Assembly: GCA_934500835.1 (NCBI GenBank)
Contig: CAKSTR010000003.1
Location: forward strand, 186,001 to 250,000
From: an uncultured Paracoccaceae bacterium
Lineage (GTDB): Bacteria > Pseudomonadota > Alphaproteobacteria > Rhodobacterales > Rhodobacteraceae
DNA: 64,000 bases
Reading direction: 5' to 3'
Each line of letters begins with the position of its first letter. Position 1 is the stretch's first letter. The notes under the pieces are model-generated. The model searched no databases. It was not told where the DNA came from and was given only the letters and a program-made list of their open reading frames with translations. This document shows positions 17,308 to 27,600 of this stretch, piece by piece. The position numbers were made by a program, and so were the translations under genes.

Positions 17308-20300
17308 ATGACCGTGAAGACCGATTTCCCCGGCGTGGCCGAAACCGACATAGCCATTGTCGGAATGGCCGCGCATCTGCCCGGCGCGGGGGACATCGAG
17401 ACCTATTGGCGCAATCTCTCGCAAGGCGTGGAATCGATCCGCGCACTTTCCGAAGAGGAGCTGTTGGCCGCCGGGGAAACCCCCGCCCGACTGCGCCGCC
17501 CGAACTACGTTCCCTCGGCGGCCGTGCTGGACGGTTTCAAGGAATTCGATGCTGAATTCTTCGGGTTCTCCCCGAAAGAGGCCGCCATCCTTGATCCCCA
17601 GCACCGCCATTTCCTTGAGGTGGCATGGGAGGCGCTGGAAAACGCCGGCCACCCGCCCGAGGCGTTCAAGGGCGCCATCGGTGTCTATGCCGGCTGCGGC
17701 ATGGGGTCGTATTTCTACTTCAACCTCTGCTCGAACCGCGATCTGGTCGACCAGACCGGCATGTTCCTGCTGCGCCATACCGGCAATGACAAGGACTTCC
17801 TTTCGACCCGCGTCAGCCACATCCTCGACCTGAAAGGGCCGAGCGTGAACGTCCAGACGGCCTGTTCCACCAGCCTGGTGGCGGTGCACTACGCGGCACA
17901 GGCCTTGCTGACCGGCGAATGCGACATGGCCCTTGCCGGGGGCGTCACCATCGAGCTGCCCCACGCGCGGGGCTATCTTTACACCGAGGGCGAGATCCTG
18001 TCGCCCGATGGCCATTGCCACGCCTTCGACCACCGGGCGCAGGGCACGGTCTTCGGGTCTGGCGCGGGCTGCGTGGTTTTGCGCCGCGCCAGGGATGCGA
18101 TCCGCGACGGCGACCATATCTGGGCGATCCTGAAGGGCAGCGCCATAAACAACGATGGTGCGGCCAAGGCGGGCTATCTCGCGCCCTCAGTGGACGGGCA
18201 GGCCGCCTGCGTGGCCGAGGCGCAGATGATTGCCGGCGTCACCGCCGATACGGTGACTTATGTCGAATGCCACGGCACCGGCACCTATCTGGGCGACCCG
18301 ATCGAGGTTGCCGCCCTGACCGCCGCCTTTGCCGAGACCGCCGAGACCGTCGGCACCTGCCGCATCGGTTCGGTAAAGACCAACATCGGCCATCTCGACA
18401 CCGCCGCCGGAGTTGCCAGTCTGATCAAGGTGGCTCTGTCGCTGCATCACCGCCAGCTGCCGCCCTCGCTTGGCTATGAGGCGCCGAACCCGAGCATCGA
18501 TTTTGAGACCAGCCCCTTCCGCGTCAATGACCGGCTGACGGAGTGGAGCGCGCCGATCCTGCGCGCCGGCGTCAATTCGCTTGGCGTTGGCGGCACCAAT
18601 GCCCATGCCGTGCTGCAAGAAGGGCCGGCAAGGGTGGCGTCCGAGGACAGCGACTGGCCGTTTCAGCCGCTTGTGCTGTCGGCGCGCAGCAAGGCCGCGC
18701 TGGACGGGCAGGCCGCCCGCCTTGCCACCCATCTGCGCGCGAACCCCGGCCAGCCGCTGGCCGATGTGGCATGGACGCTGAAGGAAGGCCGTCGCGCCTT
18801 CGACAAGCGCCGCGTCATCGTCGCCGCCAGCCATGACGAGGCCGCCAGCCTTCTGGAAGGCGCCGATCCGCGCCGGGTGTTCAGCCATGATTACCTGGGT
18901 GCAGCGCCCGAGGTCGTCTTCATGTTCCCCGGCGGCGGCGCGCAATTCGCCGGCATGGCCCGCGACCTGTATGAGACCGAACCCGTCTTTGCCGACTGGA
19001 TGGACCGCGGCCTTGCCGTGCTGCAACCGCAGCTGGACTACGACATCCGCGCCCTCTGGCTGCCCGGGGCACGTGCAGAAGCGGCGGCGAATGGGGCGCT
19101 GAAAAAGCCCTCGGCCCAGTTGCCGCTGATCATGATCACCGAATACGCGCTTGCCAAGCTATATGAAAGCTGGGGCGTCACCCCCGCCGCCCTTGTCGGC
19201 CATTCGATGGGCGAGAACACCGCAGCCGCCCTTGCCGGCGTGATGAGCTTTGAAGACTGCATCGGTCTTGTCCTTCTGCGCGGACGCCTCTTTGACACCA
19301 TCGCGCCGGGGGGCATGCTGTCAGTCCCGATGGACGAAGCCGACCTGCGCTCCCGGCTGGCCGGGGAAGGCATGGACGATCTCGACATGGCCTCGGTCAA
19401 TGCGCCCGGGCTTTGCGTGGTCTCCGGCCCCGATGCTGCGCTGAAACGCCTTTCGGGCAACCTTGCCGCCGAAGGGATCGAGACCCAACGCATCGCCATC
19501 GACATCGCCGCGCATTCGCGGATGCTGGAGCCGATCCTGGCGCCCTTTGGCGACTACCTGCGCCGCATCCGGCTGAACCCGCCGGCCCTGCCGATCATCT
19601 CGAACCGCACCGGCCAGCCCCTGACCGATGCGCAGGCCACCGATCCCGATTACTGGGTCCAGCACCTGCGCAACACGGTCAACTTCCGCGCCTGCGCCGA
19701 GAGCCTGACCGCCACCCCCGGCCGTGTCTATATCGAGATGGGGCCGGGCCGGGCGCTTTCCTCGCTGGCGCAGGCCAATGGCATCGCCTCGGGGCAGGTC
19801 ATCGCGGCCCTGCGCCACCCCGAACAGAAGATCGCCGATGATGCCTGGCATATCGCCAGCATCGCCCGCCTCTGGGCCTGCGGCGTGCCGGTGGACTGGG
19901 CGCCGATCTGGGGCGAGAAACGTCGCAACCGGGTGCCGCTGCCGACCTATGCCTTCCAGAAGAAGCCCTATTTCATCGAACCGGGCAACGCAGCAGCCGA
20001 GGAACCCGAAGCCCTTCCCGCCCGCCTGCCCGACATTGCGCAATGGGGCTGGCGGCCGCATTGGCGCCCCGCTCCTGCGGGGGCCGAGATCGACGACCTT
20101 GCCGACCTGCCGCCGCAGAACTGGCTGATCTTCGCGGATGACACCGGCCTTGCCGCCGCCACCGCCGCCCGGCTGGCCCAGCATGGCCACCGCATCACCA
20201 CCGTTCGCGCCGGCGACACTTTCGCCCGTGACGGCGACACCTATATCCTGTCGCCCGAACGCGGGCGCGAGGGGTATGACCTTCTTATCCGCGATCTGGT

Positions 20301-23300
20301 CGGCCGGGGCCTGACCCCTGACCGCATCGCGCATTTCTGGCTGGTCACGGCGAAGGAGAGCTTTCGCCCCGGCTCATCCTTCCTGCACCGCAATATCGAG
20401 CAAGGCTTTTACAGCCTGATGTTCCTGGTCCAGGCCATCGCCGAGGAAGGCCTGCCCGGCCCGATCCGGCTGACCACCCTGACCACGGGGGCCGCGCAGG
20501 TGAAGGCGGAACCCCTGGCCTACCCGGAAAAGGCGATGATCCTGGGGCCGACCCGGGTTGTCCCGCGTGAGGTGCCGGCGCTGATGACCGGCAGCCTGGA
20601 CCTTGGCGCGCTTCCGAAAGACCTTGGCCCGCTGACCGACCGGGTGCTGGAAGAGCTGATCTGCGACCCCGCTCTTGCTGCCCTGCGCGGCGAGCGGCGC
20701 TATGAGCTTGGGCTGAAGCCCGCCGCCCTGCCCGAAGTGCAGACCGAACTGCCGCAGGGTGCGCATATCCTGATCACCGGCGGTTTCGGCGGCATCGGCC
20801 TGACGCTGGCCGAAGATCTGATCCGCCGCCATGGCGTGAAGATCACCCTGATCGCCCGCCGTGCCCTGCCGCCCCGCGCTGACTGGTCCCGCCTGCTGGC
20901 CGGAATGGCGCCCGGCGATCCCATCGCCCGCCGCATCCTGTCGCTGCAACGGCTTGAGGCTTTGGGCGGCGAAATCCTTGTCGCGCAGGCCGATGTCGCC
21001 AATGTGGTCGAGATGCAGGCCGCCCGTGACGCGGGGATCAGGCGCTTCGGCGCCGTCCATGCGGTGATCCATGCCGCCGGCGTGGTCGATGACGGCCCCC
21101 TGTTGACGAAGACCCCGGCCGAGGTCGAAGAGGTCTTCGCACCGAAGCTGCATGGCACGCAGGTTCTGGACCGGCTTTTCCCCGATGGGTCGCTGGCGCT
21201 GATGGTGCTTTTCGCCTCGACCTCAACCGTCACCGGCCCTGCCGGTCAGATCGACTATGTCGCGGCGAACGAATACCTGAACGCCTTTGCCAAGTCGCGC
21301 GCGGGTGGCAAGACCCGTGTCGTCGCGCTGAACTGGGGCATCTGGCAGGGCGTCGGCATGGCGGCCGAATCGCTGGCCGACCGCATCGGCCGGCCAGAGA
21401 CGCCGCGCCTGCCGATCCACCGTCCGATGCTGGACGAGGCCGGCTTTGATGCCCAGGGCAACCGCATCTTCATCGCGACCTATGGGCTGGATCGCTGGGT
21501 GCTGGATGGCCACCGCACAAAGGATGGCACCGCGCTGATCCCCGGCACCGGCTATCTGGAAATCGCCGCCGAAGCCTGGGCCGCACAAGGCGAGACCGGG
21601 GCGTTTGAGTTGCGCGACCTGACCTTCTTCCGCGCCCTGAACATCGCGGAGGATGAGTCGCGCGAGATCCGCGCCCGGCTGACCCGCAGCGATGAGGGCT
21701 ATGCGCTGGACCTTCATTCCGCCGTGACCGTGCAGGGCCGCAAGGGCTGGCTGCAACACGCCTCGGCCCGGCTGTTGCCGCTGGCCGAAACGGCACCGGG
21801 GATCGACCCGGCAGCCATTGCCGCCCGCCTGCCCGCGCCCGAAACCGGCGAAGGCCTGCCAAGCCCGCAAGAGGCGCATCTGGCCTTTGGTCCGCGCTGG
21901 CGGGTGCTGGCGTCGCGCAGCATCGGCGCGGGCGAGGGACTGGCGCAGCTGCACCTGCCCGCAAGCTTTGCCGCGGAACCCGCTCAGGGCTGGCTGATGC
22001 ACCCGGCGCTGATGGACCTTGCCACCGGCTGGGCCATGGACCTGATCGAGGGGTACAAGCCCGATCACCTCTGGGTGCCGGTCTCCTACGCCCGCCTGCG
22101 CGCCTTCCGCCCGCTGCCGGCGCGGATCGTCAGCCATGTCCGCAACGCCGCCCCCAATGCGGCGGCCCGTCCGACCGCCAGCTTCGACATCACCCTTGCC
22201 ACACCCGAGGGCGAGGTCTGCGTCGAGATCGAGGGTTTCACCATCCGCAGGCTGGACGGGGCCCTGACCTTCCCCGCGCCGGAAGCCCGGATGCTGGAGC
22301 AGGACAGCGCCACCAGACCGATGTCCCCCGCCGAAGAGCGCCTGATCCACACCTTCACCCAAGGCATCCGCCCCGAAGAAGGCGCCCGCGCCTTTGCCCG
22401 CGCGCTTGGCCTTGATGCCCCGCAGGTCATCGTCTCGTCGCTGGATCTGCCGGCCCTGGTCCGCCAGACCGCCGCAACGGAAGCGGCCCGCCCCGAGGGG
22501 CAATCCTTCGACCGTCCCGATCTTGATACCGATTATGTCGAGCCGAAGAACGACATCGAGAAGCGGCTGGTCACGTTCTGGCAGGAACTTCTTGGCGTCT
22601 CGCGCGTGGGGACCGAGGACAGCTTTTTCGACCTGGGCGGACATTCCCTGATCGCCGTGCGGCTGTTCGCCATGGTGAAAAAGGCCTTCCGGGTAGAGTT
22701 CCCGATCTCGGTCCTGTTCGAAGCCCCGACGATCGCCGCCTGCGCCAGCCTGATCGCCGATCAGCTTGGCCCCACCGAAGCGGCGCCGCAAGGCCCCGAA
22801 GAGACGGCAAGGCCCCGCGCCCCGCAGCGCCGCTTTACCCATCTGGTGCCGATGCACCGGGGCGAGGGCGGGCCGAAGACGCCGTTCTTCCTTGTCGCAG
22901 GCATGTTCGGCAATGTGCTGAACCTGCGCCATCTGGCCCAGCTTCTGGGCCATGACCGGCCCTTCTACGGGTTGCAGGCGCGTGGGCTGATGGGCGACGA
23001 CGCCCCGCATGACGATTTCACCGCCGCCGCGACGGATTACATCGCCGAGATGCGCCAGGTGCAACCGCATGGCCCCTGGCTTCTGGGTGGCTTTTCCGGC
23101 GGCGGCCTGATCGCCTGGGAGATTGCCCGCCAGCTGGAAGCCGCCGGCGAAGAGGTGCCGCTGGTCGTTCTTCTGGATACCCCGGTTCCGCTGCGCCCCA
23201 CGCTGACCCGGCGCGACAAGGCGTTGATCAAGCTGGCGGAACTGCGCGCCAAAGGCCCCGGCTATCTTCTGGAATGGGCCCGCGCCCGCGCGGAATGGCA

Positions 23301-23673
23301 GCGCCTTCAGGCGCAGCCGCAGGCCGCCCAAGGGGAGGCGGCGTTCAACAATGCCGGCATCGAGGCCGCCTTCCGCGCCGCCCTGCCGCGCTATGTGATG
23401 CCGCAGCGCGATGGCGCGACCGTGCTTTTCCGCCCGCCGCTGGACCGGCGCTGGCAGGTCTCGGGCGGGCAATGGGTGTCCTCGGCCAAGGAATATGTCT
23501 TTGCCGACAATGACCTGACCCGCTTCGCCCCGGCGCTTCAGGTGATCGAAGTGCCCGGAGACCATGATTCCATGGTGCTTGAGCCGAATGTCCGCGTCCT
23601 TGCAGCCGGCATGAAACAGGCGATCGAGGACGCTGCGCCCGCGTCGAACCCGCTTGCGCAGGCCGCCGAATGA
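17308..23673 (+). CDS. Type I polyketide synthase, KS-AT-KR-DH-ACP-TE
   Basis: 2121 residues, a complete single module with its own release domain. KS at about 12-440 with Cys186 (TACSTS), His322 (CHGTGT) and His362 (NIGHLD). AT at about 530-830 with Ser633 in GHSMGE; the specificity position reads IAAHS, neither the malonyl (HAFH) nor methylmalonyl (YASH) form. A KR with leading structural half spans about 905-1345, with TGGFGGIG near 1157 and catalytic Tyr1317. DH at about 1375-1660 with His1402 and Asp1570 (HPALMD). ACP Ser1780 (GGHS). TE at about 1855-2110 with Ser1930 (GFSGGG) and a late GDHDS His. No ER or methyltransferase. The domain order KR before DH is unusual. Coupled by ATGA to the next gene. 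Confidence 0.95.
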   Translation: MTVKTDFPGVAETDIAIVGMAAHLPGAGDIETYWRNLSQGVESIRALSEEELLAAGETPARLRRPNYVPSAAVLDGFKEFDAEFFGFSPKEAAILDPQHRHFLEVAWEALENAGHPPEAFKGAIGVYAGCGMGSYFYFNLCSNRDLVDQTGMFLLRHTGNDKDFLSTRVSHILDLKGPSVNVQTACSTSLVAVHYAAQALLTGECDMALAGGVTIELPHARGYLYTEGEILSPDGHCHAFDHRAQGTVFGSGAGCVVLRRARDAIRDGDHIWAILKGSAINNDGAAKAGYLAPSVDGQAACVAEAQMIAGVTADTVTYVECHGTGTYLGDPIEVAALTAAFAETAETVGTCRIGSVKTNIGHLDTAAGVASLIKVALSLHHRQLPPSLGYEAPNPSIDFETSPFRVNDRLTEWSAPILRAGVNSLGVGGTNAHAVLQEGPARVASEDSDWPFQPLVLSARSKAALDGQAARLATHLRANPGQPLADVAWTLKEGRRAFDKRRVIVAASHDEAASLLEGADPRRVFSHDYLGAAPEVVFMFPGGGAQFAGMARDLYETEPVFADWMDRGLAVLQPQLDYDIRALWLPGARAEAAANGALKKPSAQLPLIMITEYALAKLYESWGVTPAALVGHSMGENTAAALAGVMSFEDCIGLVLLRGRLFDTIAPGGMLSVPMDEADLRSRLAGEGMDDLDMASVNAPGLCVVSGPDAALKRLSGNLAAEGIETQRIAIDIAAHSRMLEPILAPFGDYLRRIRLNPPALPIISNRTGQPLTDAQATDPDYWVQHLRNTVNFRACAESLTATPGRVYIEMGPGRALSSLAQANGIASGQVIAALRHPEQKIADDAWHIASIARLWACGVPVDWAPIWGEKRRNRVPLPTYAFQKKPYFIEPGNAAAEEPEALPARLPDIAQWGWRPHWRPAPAGAEIDDLADLPPQNWLIFADDTGLAAATAARLAQHGHRITTVRAGDTFARDGDTYILSPERGREGYDLLIRDLVGRGLTPDRIAHFWLVTAKESFRPGSSFLHRNIEQGFYSLMFLVQAIAEEGLPGPIRLTTLTTGAAQVKAEPLAYPEKAMILGPTRVVPREVPALMTGSLDLGALPKDLGPLTDRVLEELICDPALAALRGERRYELGLKPAALPEVQTELPQGAHILITGGFGGIGLTLAEDLIRRHGVKITLIARRALPPRADWSRLLAGMAPGDPIARRILSLQRLEALGGEILVAQADVANVVEMQAARDAGIRRFGAVHAVIHAAGVVDDGPLLTKTPAEVEEVFAPKLHGTQVLDRLFPDGSLALMVLFASTSTVTGPAGQIDYVAANEYLNAFAKSRAGGKTRVVALNWGIWQGVGMAAESLADRIGRPETPRLPIHRPMLDEAGFDAQGNRIFIATYGLDRWVLDGHRTKDGTALIPGTGYLEIAAEAWAAQGETGAFELRDLTFFRALNIAEDESREIRARLTRSDEGYALDLHSAVTVQGRKGWLQHASARLLPLAETAPGIDPAAIAARLPAPETGEGLPSPQEAHLAFGPRWRVLASRSIGAGEGLAQLHLPASFAAEPAQGWLMHPALMDLATGWAMDLIEGYKPDHLWVPVSYARLRAFRPLPARIVSHVRNAAPNAAARPTASFDITLATPEGEVCVEIEGFTIRRLDGALTFPAPEARMLEQDSATRPMSPAEERLIHTFTQGIRPEEGARAFARALGLDAPQVIVSSLDLPALVRQTAATEAARPEGQSFDRPDLDTDYVEPKNDIEKRLVTFWQELLGVSRVGTEDSFFDLGGHSLIAVRLFAMVKKAFRVEFPISVLFEAPTIAACASLIADQLGPTEAAPQGPEETARPRAPQRRFTHLVPMHRGEGGPKTPFFLVAGMFGNVLNLRHLAQLLGHDRPFYGLQARGLMGDDAPHDDFTAAATDYIAEMRQVQPHGPWLLGGFSGGGLIAWEIARQLEAAGEEVPLVVLLDTPVPLRPTLTRRDKALIKLAELRAKGPGYLLEWARARAEWQRLQAQPQAAQGEAAFNNAGIEAAFRAALPRYVMPQRDGATVLFRPPLDRRWQVSGGQWVSSAKEYVFADNDLTRFAPALQVIEVPGDHDSMVLEPNVRVLAAGMKQAIEDAAPASNPLAQAAE

Positions 23674-24671
23674 CCGCCCGCCTGCTGACCGTCATCCTGA
23701 ACTGGCGCTCGCCCGACATGACGCTGCGCTCGGCCGAGGCTGCACTTGCGGCCCTGCAGGGCATCGACGGCGCCTTGGTCATCGTCGACAACGATTCCGG
23801 CGATGGTTCGTTCGAGAAACTGTCGGCCGAGGCTGCGGCACGCGGCTGGACGACAGGCCCGCAGCAGGTGCGCGTGCTGCAATCTGGCCGCAACGGCGGC
23901 TTCGGGGCCGGCAACAACTTCGGCATCCTTGCCCGGCTGCCGGATGGGTCGCAGCCGGACTACGTCTACCTGCTGAATTCGGATGCCTTCCCCGCGCCCG
24001 ATGCCGTTCGCGCCCTGCTGGAGCATCTGGAAACCCACCCGCAGACAGGTTTCGCCGGCAGCTATATCCACGGCCCCGAGGGCGAGCCACACCGCACCGC
24101 CTTCCGCTTTCCCTCGGTCTGGTCCGAGTTCGAGGGCCAGATCCGCTTCGGTCCCGTCTCGCGCCTGCTCTCGCGCCACATCGTTGCGCAGCCGATCCCG
24201 CATGAGACCACGCGTGTCGACTGGCTGGCCGGGGCCAGCCTGATGATGCGGCAATCGGTGCTGGACCGGATCGGCCTTTTTGACGAGACCTTCTTTCTTT
24301 ATTTTGAGGAAACCGACCTGTGCCGTCGCGCCGCCCTTGCCGGTTTTCCCACCGACTATGTGGTCGAAAGCCGGGTTTCGCATATCGGATCGGCCTCCAC
24401 CGGGATGAAGAACTGGACCCGGATCCCGGAATTCTGGCTGGAGTCCCGTCTGCATTACTTCACCAAGAACCATGGCGGTGCCTATGCCGCCCTTGCCAGC
24501 ATCGCCACACTTGCCGGCGGCACGCTCTGGCGGCTGCGGCTTCTGATCCAGCGCAAGGAGCGGGGCGATCCGCCGCGCTATCTGCGGGATCTGACGGCGC
24601 ACCATTTGCGCCACCTGTTTAGAAGACAAGGGAACGCGCAGCCCAAGGAACACCCCGCAGCATCGGGGTAA
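23670..24671 (+). CDS. GT2-family glycosyltransferase in PKS/NRPS operon
   Basis: 333 residues of the WcaA/rhamnosyltransferase-like GT2 type. LTVILNWRSPDMTLRS at the start, VIVDNDSGDGSFEKL (nucleotide loop), SGRNGGFGAGNNFGI, VYLLNSDAFPAPDA (DxD equivalent is NSD), WLAGASLMMRQSVL, and FFLYFEETDLCRR with the catalytic ED pair. Members commonly use dTDP-rhamnose, which the rfb genes upstream supply, so a rhamnosyl transfer is a reasonable guess. It sits between the PKS and the NRPS and is coupled to the PKS by ATGA, so it probably glycosylates the product or a lipid-linked form. The C-terminal 40 residues are basic and proline-rich. Confidence 0.85.
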   Translation: MTARLLTVILNWRSPDMTLRSAEAALAALQGIDGALVIVDNDSGDGSFEKLSAEAAARGWTTGPQQVRVLQSGRNGGFGAGNNFGILARLPDGSQPDYVYLLNSDAFPAPDAVRALLEHLETHPQTGFAGSYIHGPEGEPHRTAFRFPSVWSEFEGQIRFGPVSRLLSRHIVAQPIPHETTRVDWLAGASLMMRQSVLDRIGLFDETFFLYFEETDLCRRAALAGFPTDYVVESRVSHIGSASTGMKNWTRIPEFWLESRLHYFTKNHGGAYAALASIATLAGGTLWRLRLLIQRKERGDPPRYLRDLTAHHLRHLFRRQGNAQPKEHPAASG

Positions 24672-24682
24672 GGACGTATGAC

Positions 24683-27600
24683 ATGACCTTCTCGGCCCTG
24701 CTGATCGGAAACGAAACCCTGACCACCGAATGCGGCTCGGCGCTGCTGGCGCGCGGCCACCGCATCGCGGCCGTCGTCACCCATGCGCCCGAGGTGCAGG
24801 CCTGGGCCAATGCCCGCGGCCTGACGGTGGAAGCCTTCGGTCCCGACCTCGCCTCCCGCTTGCCGCAGGCCGACTGGCTTCTGTCCATCGCCAACCTGAC
24901 CGTCCTGCCGGCTGCGGTGCTGGCCCTTGCGGCAAAGGGGGCCGTCAACTTTCACGACGGTCCCTTGCCTGCCCATGCCGGGCTGAACGCCCCGGTCTGG
25001 GCCATTCTGGCCGGCGAGGCCGAACATGCCATCACCTGGCACATGATCGAAGGCGGCGTGGATCAGGGCCGTATCCTTGAGACGCGCAGTTTCCCGATTG
25101 CGGCCGATGAGACCGCGCTGACCCTCAACACCCGCTGTTTCGAGGCTGGTCTCGACAGTTTCCCCGACCTGCTGGCGCAGCTGGAGACGGGCCTGACCCC
25201 GCGTCCGCAGCCCGCCGGTCCGGGTCGGCTGCACAAGCGTGCCGACCGCCCCGCCGCCTTTGGGCGGATCGACTTCGCCCGCCCGGCCGAAGAGATCGCG
25301 CGCCTTGTCCGCGCGCTGGACCATGGCCGCTACTGGAACCCGCTGACAACGGCCAAGATCGACACCGGCCTTGCCGTGCTGAATGTCGGCAGCGCCGAAG
25401 TGGCGGAAGGGCAGGGTGCGCCCGGCACGGTTCTTGCTGCCAGCGAAGAAGGCCTGACGGTCGCCTGCGGGTTTGGTGCCGTCCGGCTGAGCCGCCTGAC
25501 ATGCCAGGCAAAGGGCGGCCCGGTCAGCCCCGCAAGCATCACCGCGACGTCGCTGCCCTTGCTGACCGCCGATGAAGCGGCACGTCTGACGGCCGCACTG
25601 CAGGCGGAGGCCCCGCGCGATGCCGCCCTGCGCAAGGCGCTTGCAACCTTGCAGCCGCTTTCACTGGCGGCGAAGCCGGCGGCTGAACCGGAGTGGCAAA
25701 GCCTTCCCCTCGCCGGCACATTGCCGCACCTCGCTCTTGCTGCCCTGCGCGCCTTCGGGGCGGAGACCGCCGACATCGCCCGCGAAGCGACAGGCCTGTC
25801 AGGCTACCTTTCCGGGTGGGCGCCCTTGCGCCTGACCTCAGGCCCCTTGGGGCAATCCCTTGCGGGCATCGCCGCCGCGCTGGCGCAGCCTGTGCAAGGC
25901 TGGCCCCTGGATTTGATGACCCGCGACAACGCCCTGCAAGGCCTGACCCCCCCGCCGCTTGGCCTTGCCGGGACCGGCCCGATCCCCGGCACCGCCGTCA
26001 CCCTGACGCCGGGTGCCCTGCACTTTGACGCCGCGCGTCTTGACCGCGCCGAGGCGCAGGCCGTTGCGCACCGTCTGACCCATATCGCGGCGCAGATCGC
26101 CGGTGCGGCGCCGGAAACCCGGCTGCAAGCGGTTCCGGCCCTGACGCCGGACGAACGCGACGAGGTGGTCAACCGCTGGAATGCCACCGCCCGCGACCAT
26201 GACCGGTCCCTGATGGTCCACACCGCCTTTGAGGCGCAGGCCGCCAGGACCCCCGACGCGCCCGCACTGGCCTTCGAGGCCCAGACCCTGACCTATGCCC
26301 AGTTGAACGCCCGCGCCAATCGCGCTGCCCATACCCTTGTCGGCATGGGTGTCATCCCCGGCACTCTTGTCGGGCTTTCCACGCGCCGCAGCCTTGATCT
26401 GGTGGTGGGCGCGCTGGCGATCCAGAAGGCCGGCGGTGCCTATGTACCGATGGACCCCGCCTATCCCGCCGACAGGCTTGCGCTTTTTGCCGAGGATTCC
26501 GCCTGCCCGGTGATCGTGACGCAAAGCGACCTTGCCCCCCGCCTGCCGGGCAAGGTGCAGACCCTGTGCCTTGATACCGATGGCAGGCTGGCGCAGGCGC
26601 CGCAGACCAACCCGCAGACCGGCGTTACCCCCGGTGACGTGGCCTATATGATCTATACCTCCGGCTCGACCGGCCGCCCGAAAGGCGTGCAGGTTGAACA
26701 CCGCAATGTGGTGAACTTCTTCGCCGGCATGGATGACCGCCTTGGCACCACGCCCGGCACATGGCTGGCCGTGACTTCGCTTTCCTTCGACATCTCGGTG
26801 CTGGAGGTGTTCTGGACCCTTGCCCGTGGCTTCAAGGTGGTGATCAGCAGCGATGAGAACCGCGCGCTGGTCTCGTCGGGCCGCATCGCAAGCAAGCGGC
26901 ACATGGACTTCTCGCTGTATTACTGGGGCAATGACGACGGTCAGGGACCGAAGAAATACGAACTTCTGCTGGAAGGCGCGAAATTCGCCGACAGCCATGG
27001 CTTCAGCGCGCTCTGGACGCCCGAACGTCACTTCCATGCCTTCGGCGGCCCCTATCCCAACCCCTCCGTCACCGGGGCCGCAGTCGCTGCGGTGACAAAG
27101 AACCTGGCCGTGCGCGCCGGTTCTTGCGTCGTTCCGTTGCACCATCCGGCCCGGATCGCCGAGGAATGGGCGGTGATCGACAACCTGACGAATGGCCGTG
27201 CGGGGATCGCCATCGCTTCGGGCTGGCAGCCCGAGGATTTCGTGCTGCGTCCCGAAAACACTCCGCCGGCGAACAAGGCCGCGATGTATCGGGCCGCCGA
27301 CCAGGTCCGCCGTCTCTGGCGCGGCGAGGGCGTGGATTTCCCCAAGGCGGACGGCACGATGTTCACCGTGGTCACGCAGCCGCGCCCGGTCTCGGCCGAA
27401 CTGCCGCTGTGGGTCACGACCGCAGGCAACCCCGAGACATGGCGCGAAGCCGGCGAGATGGGGGCCAATGTGCTGACTCACCTCCTGGGCCAGAGTATCG
27501 ACGAGGTGGCCGGCAAGATCGTGCTTTACCGTCAGGCGCGGGAAAAGGCCGGCCATGATCCGGCCACCGGCGTGGTGACGCTGATGCTGCACTCTTACGT

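Noticed and set aside
21223..23565. Long minus-strand open frame opposite the PKS C-terminal half
   Set aside because: Antisense shadow with no domain; the PKS frame carries DH, ACP and TE motifs here.
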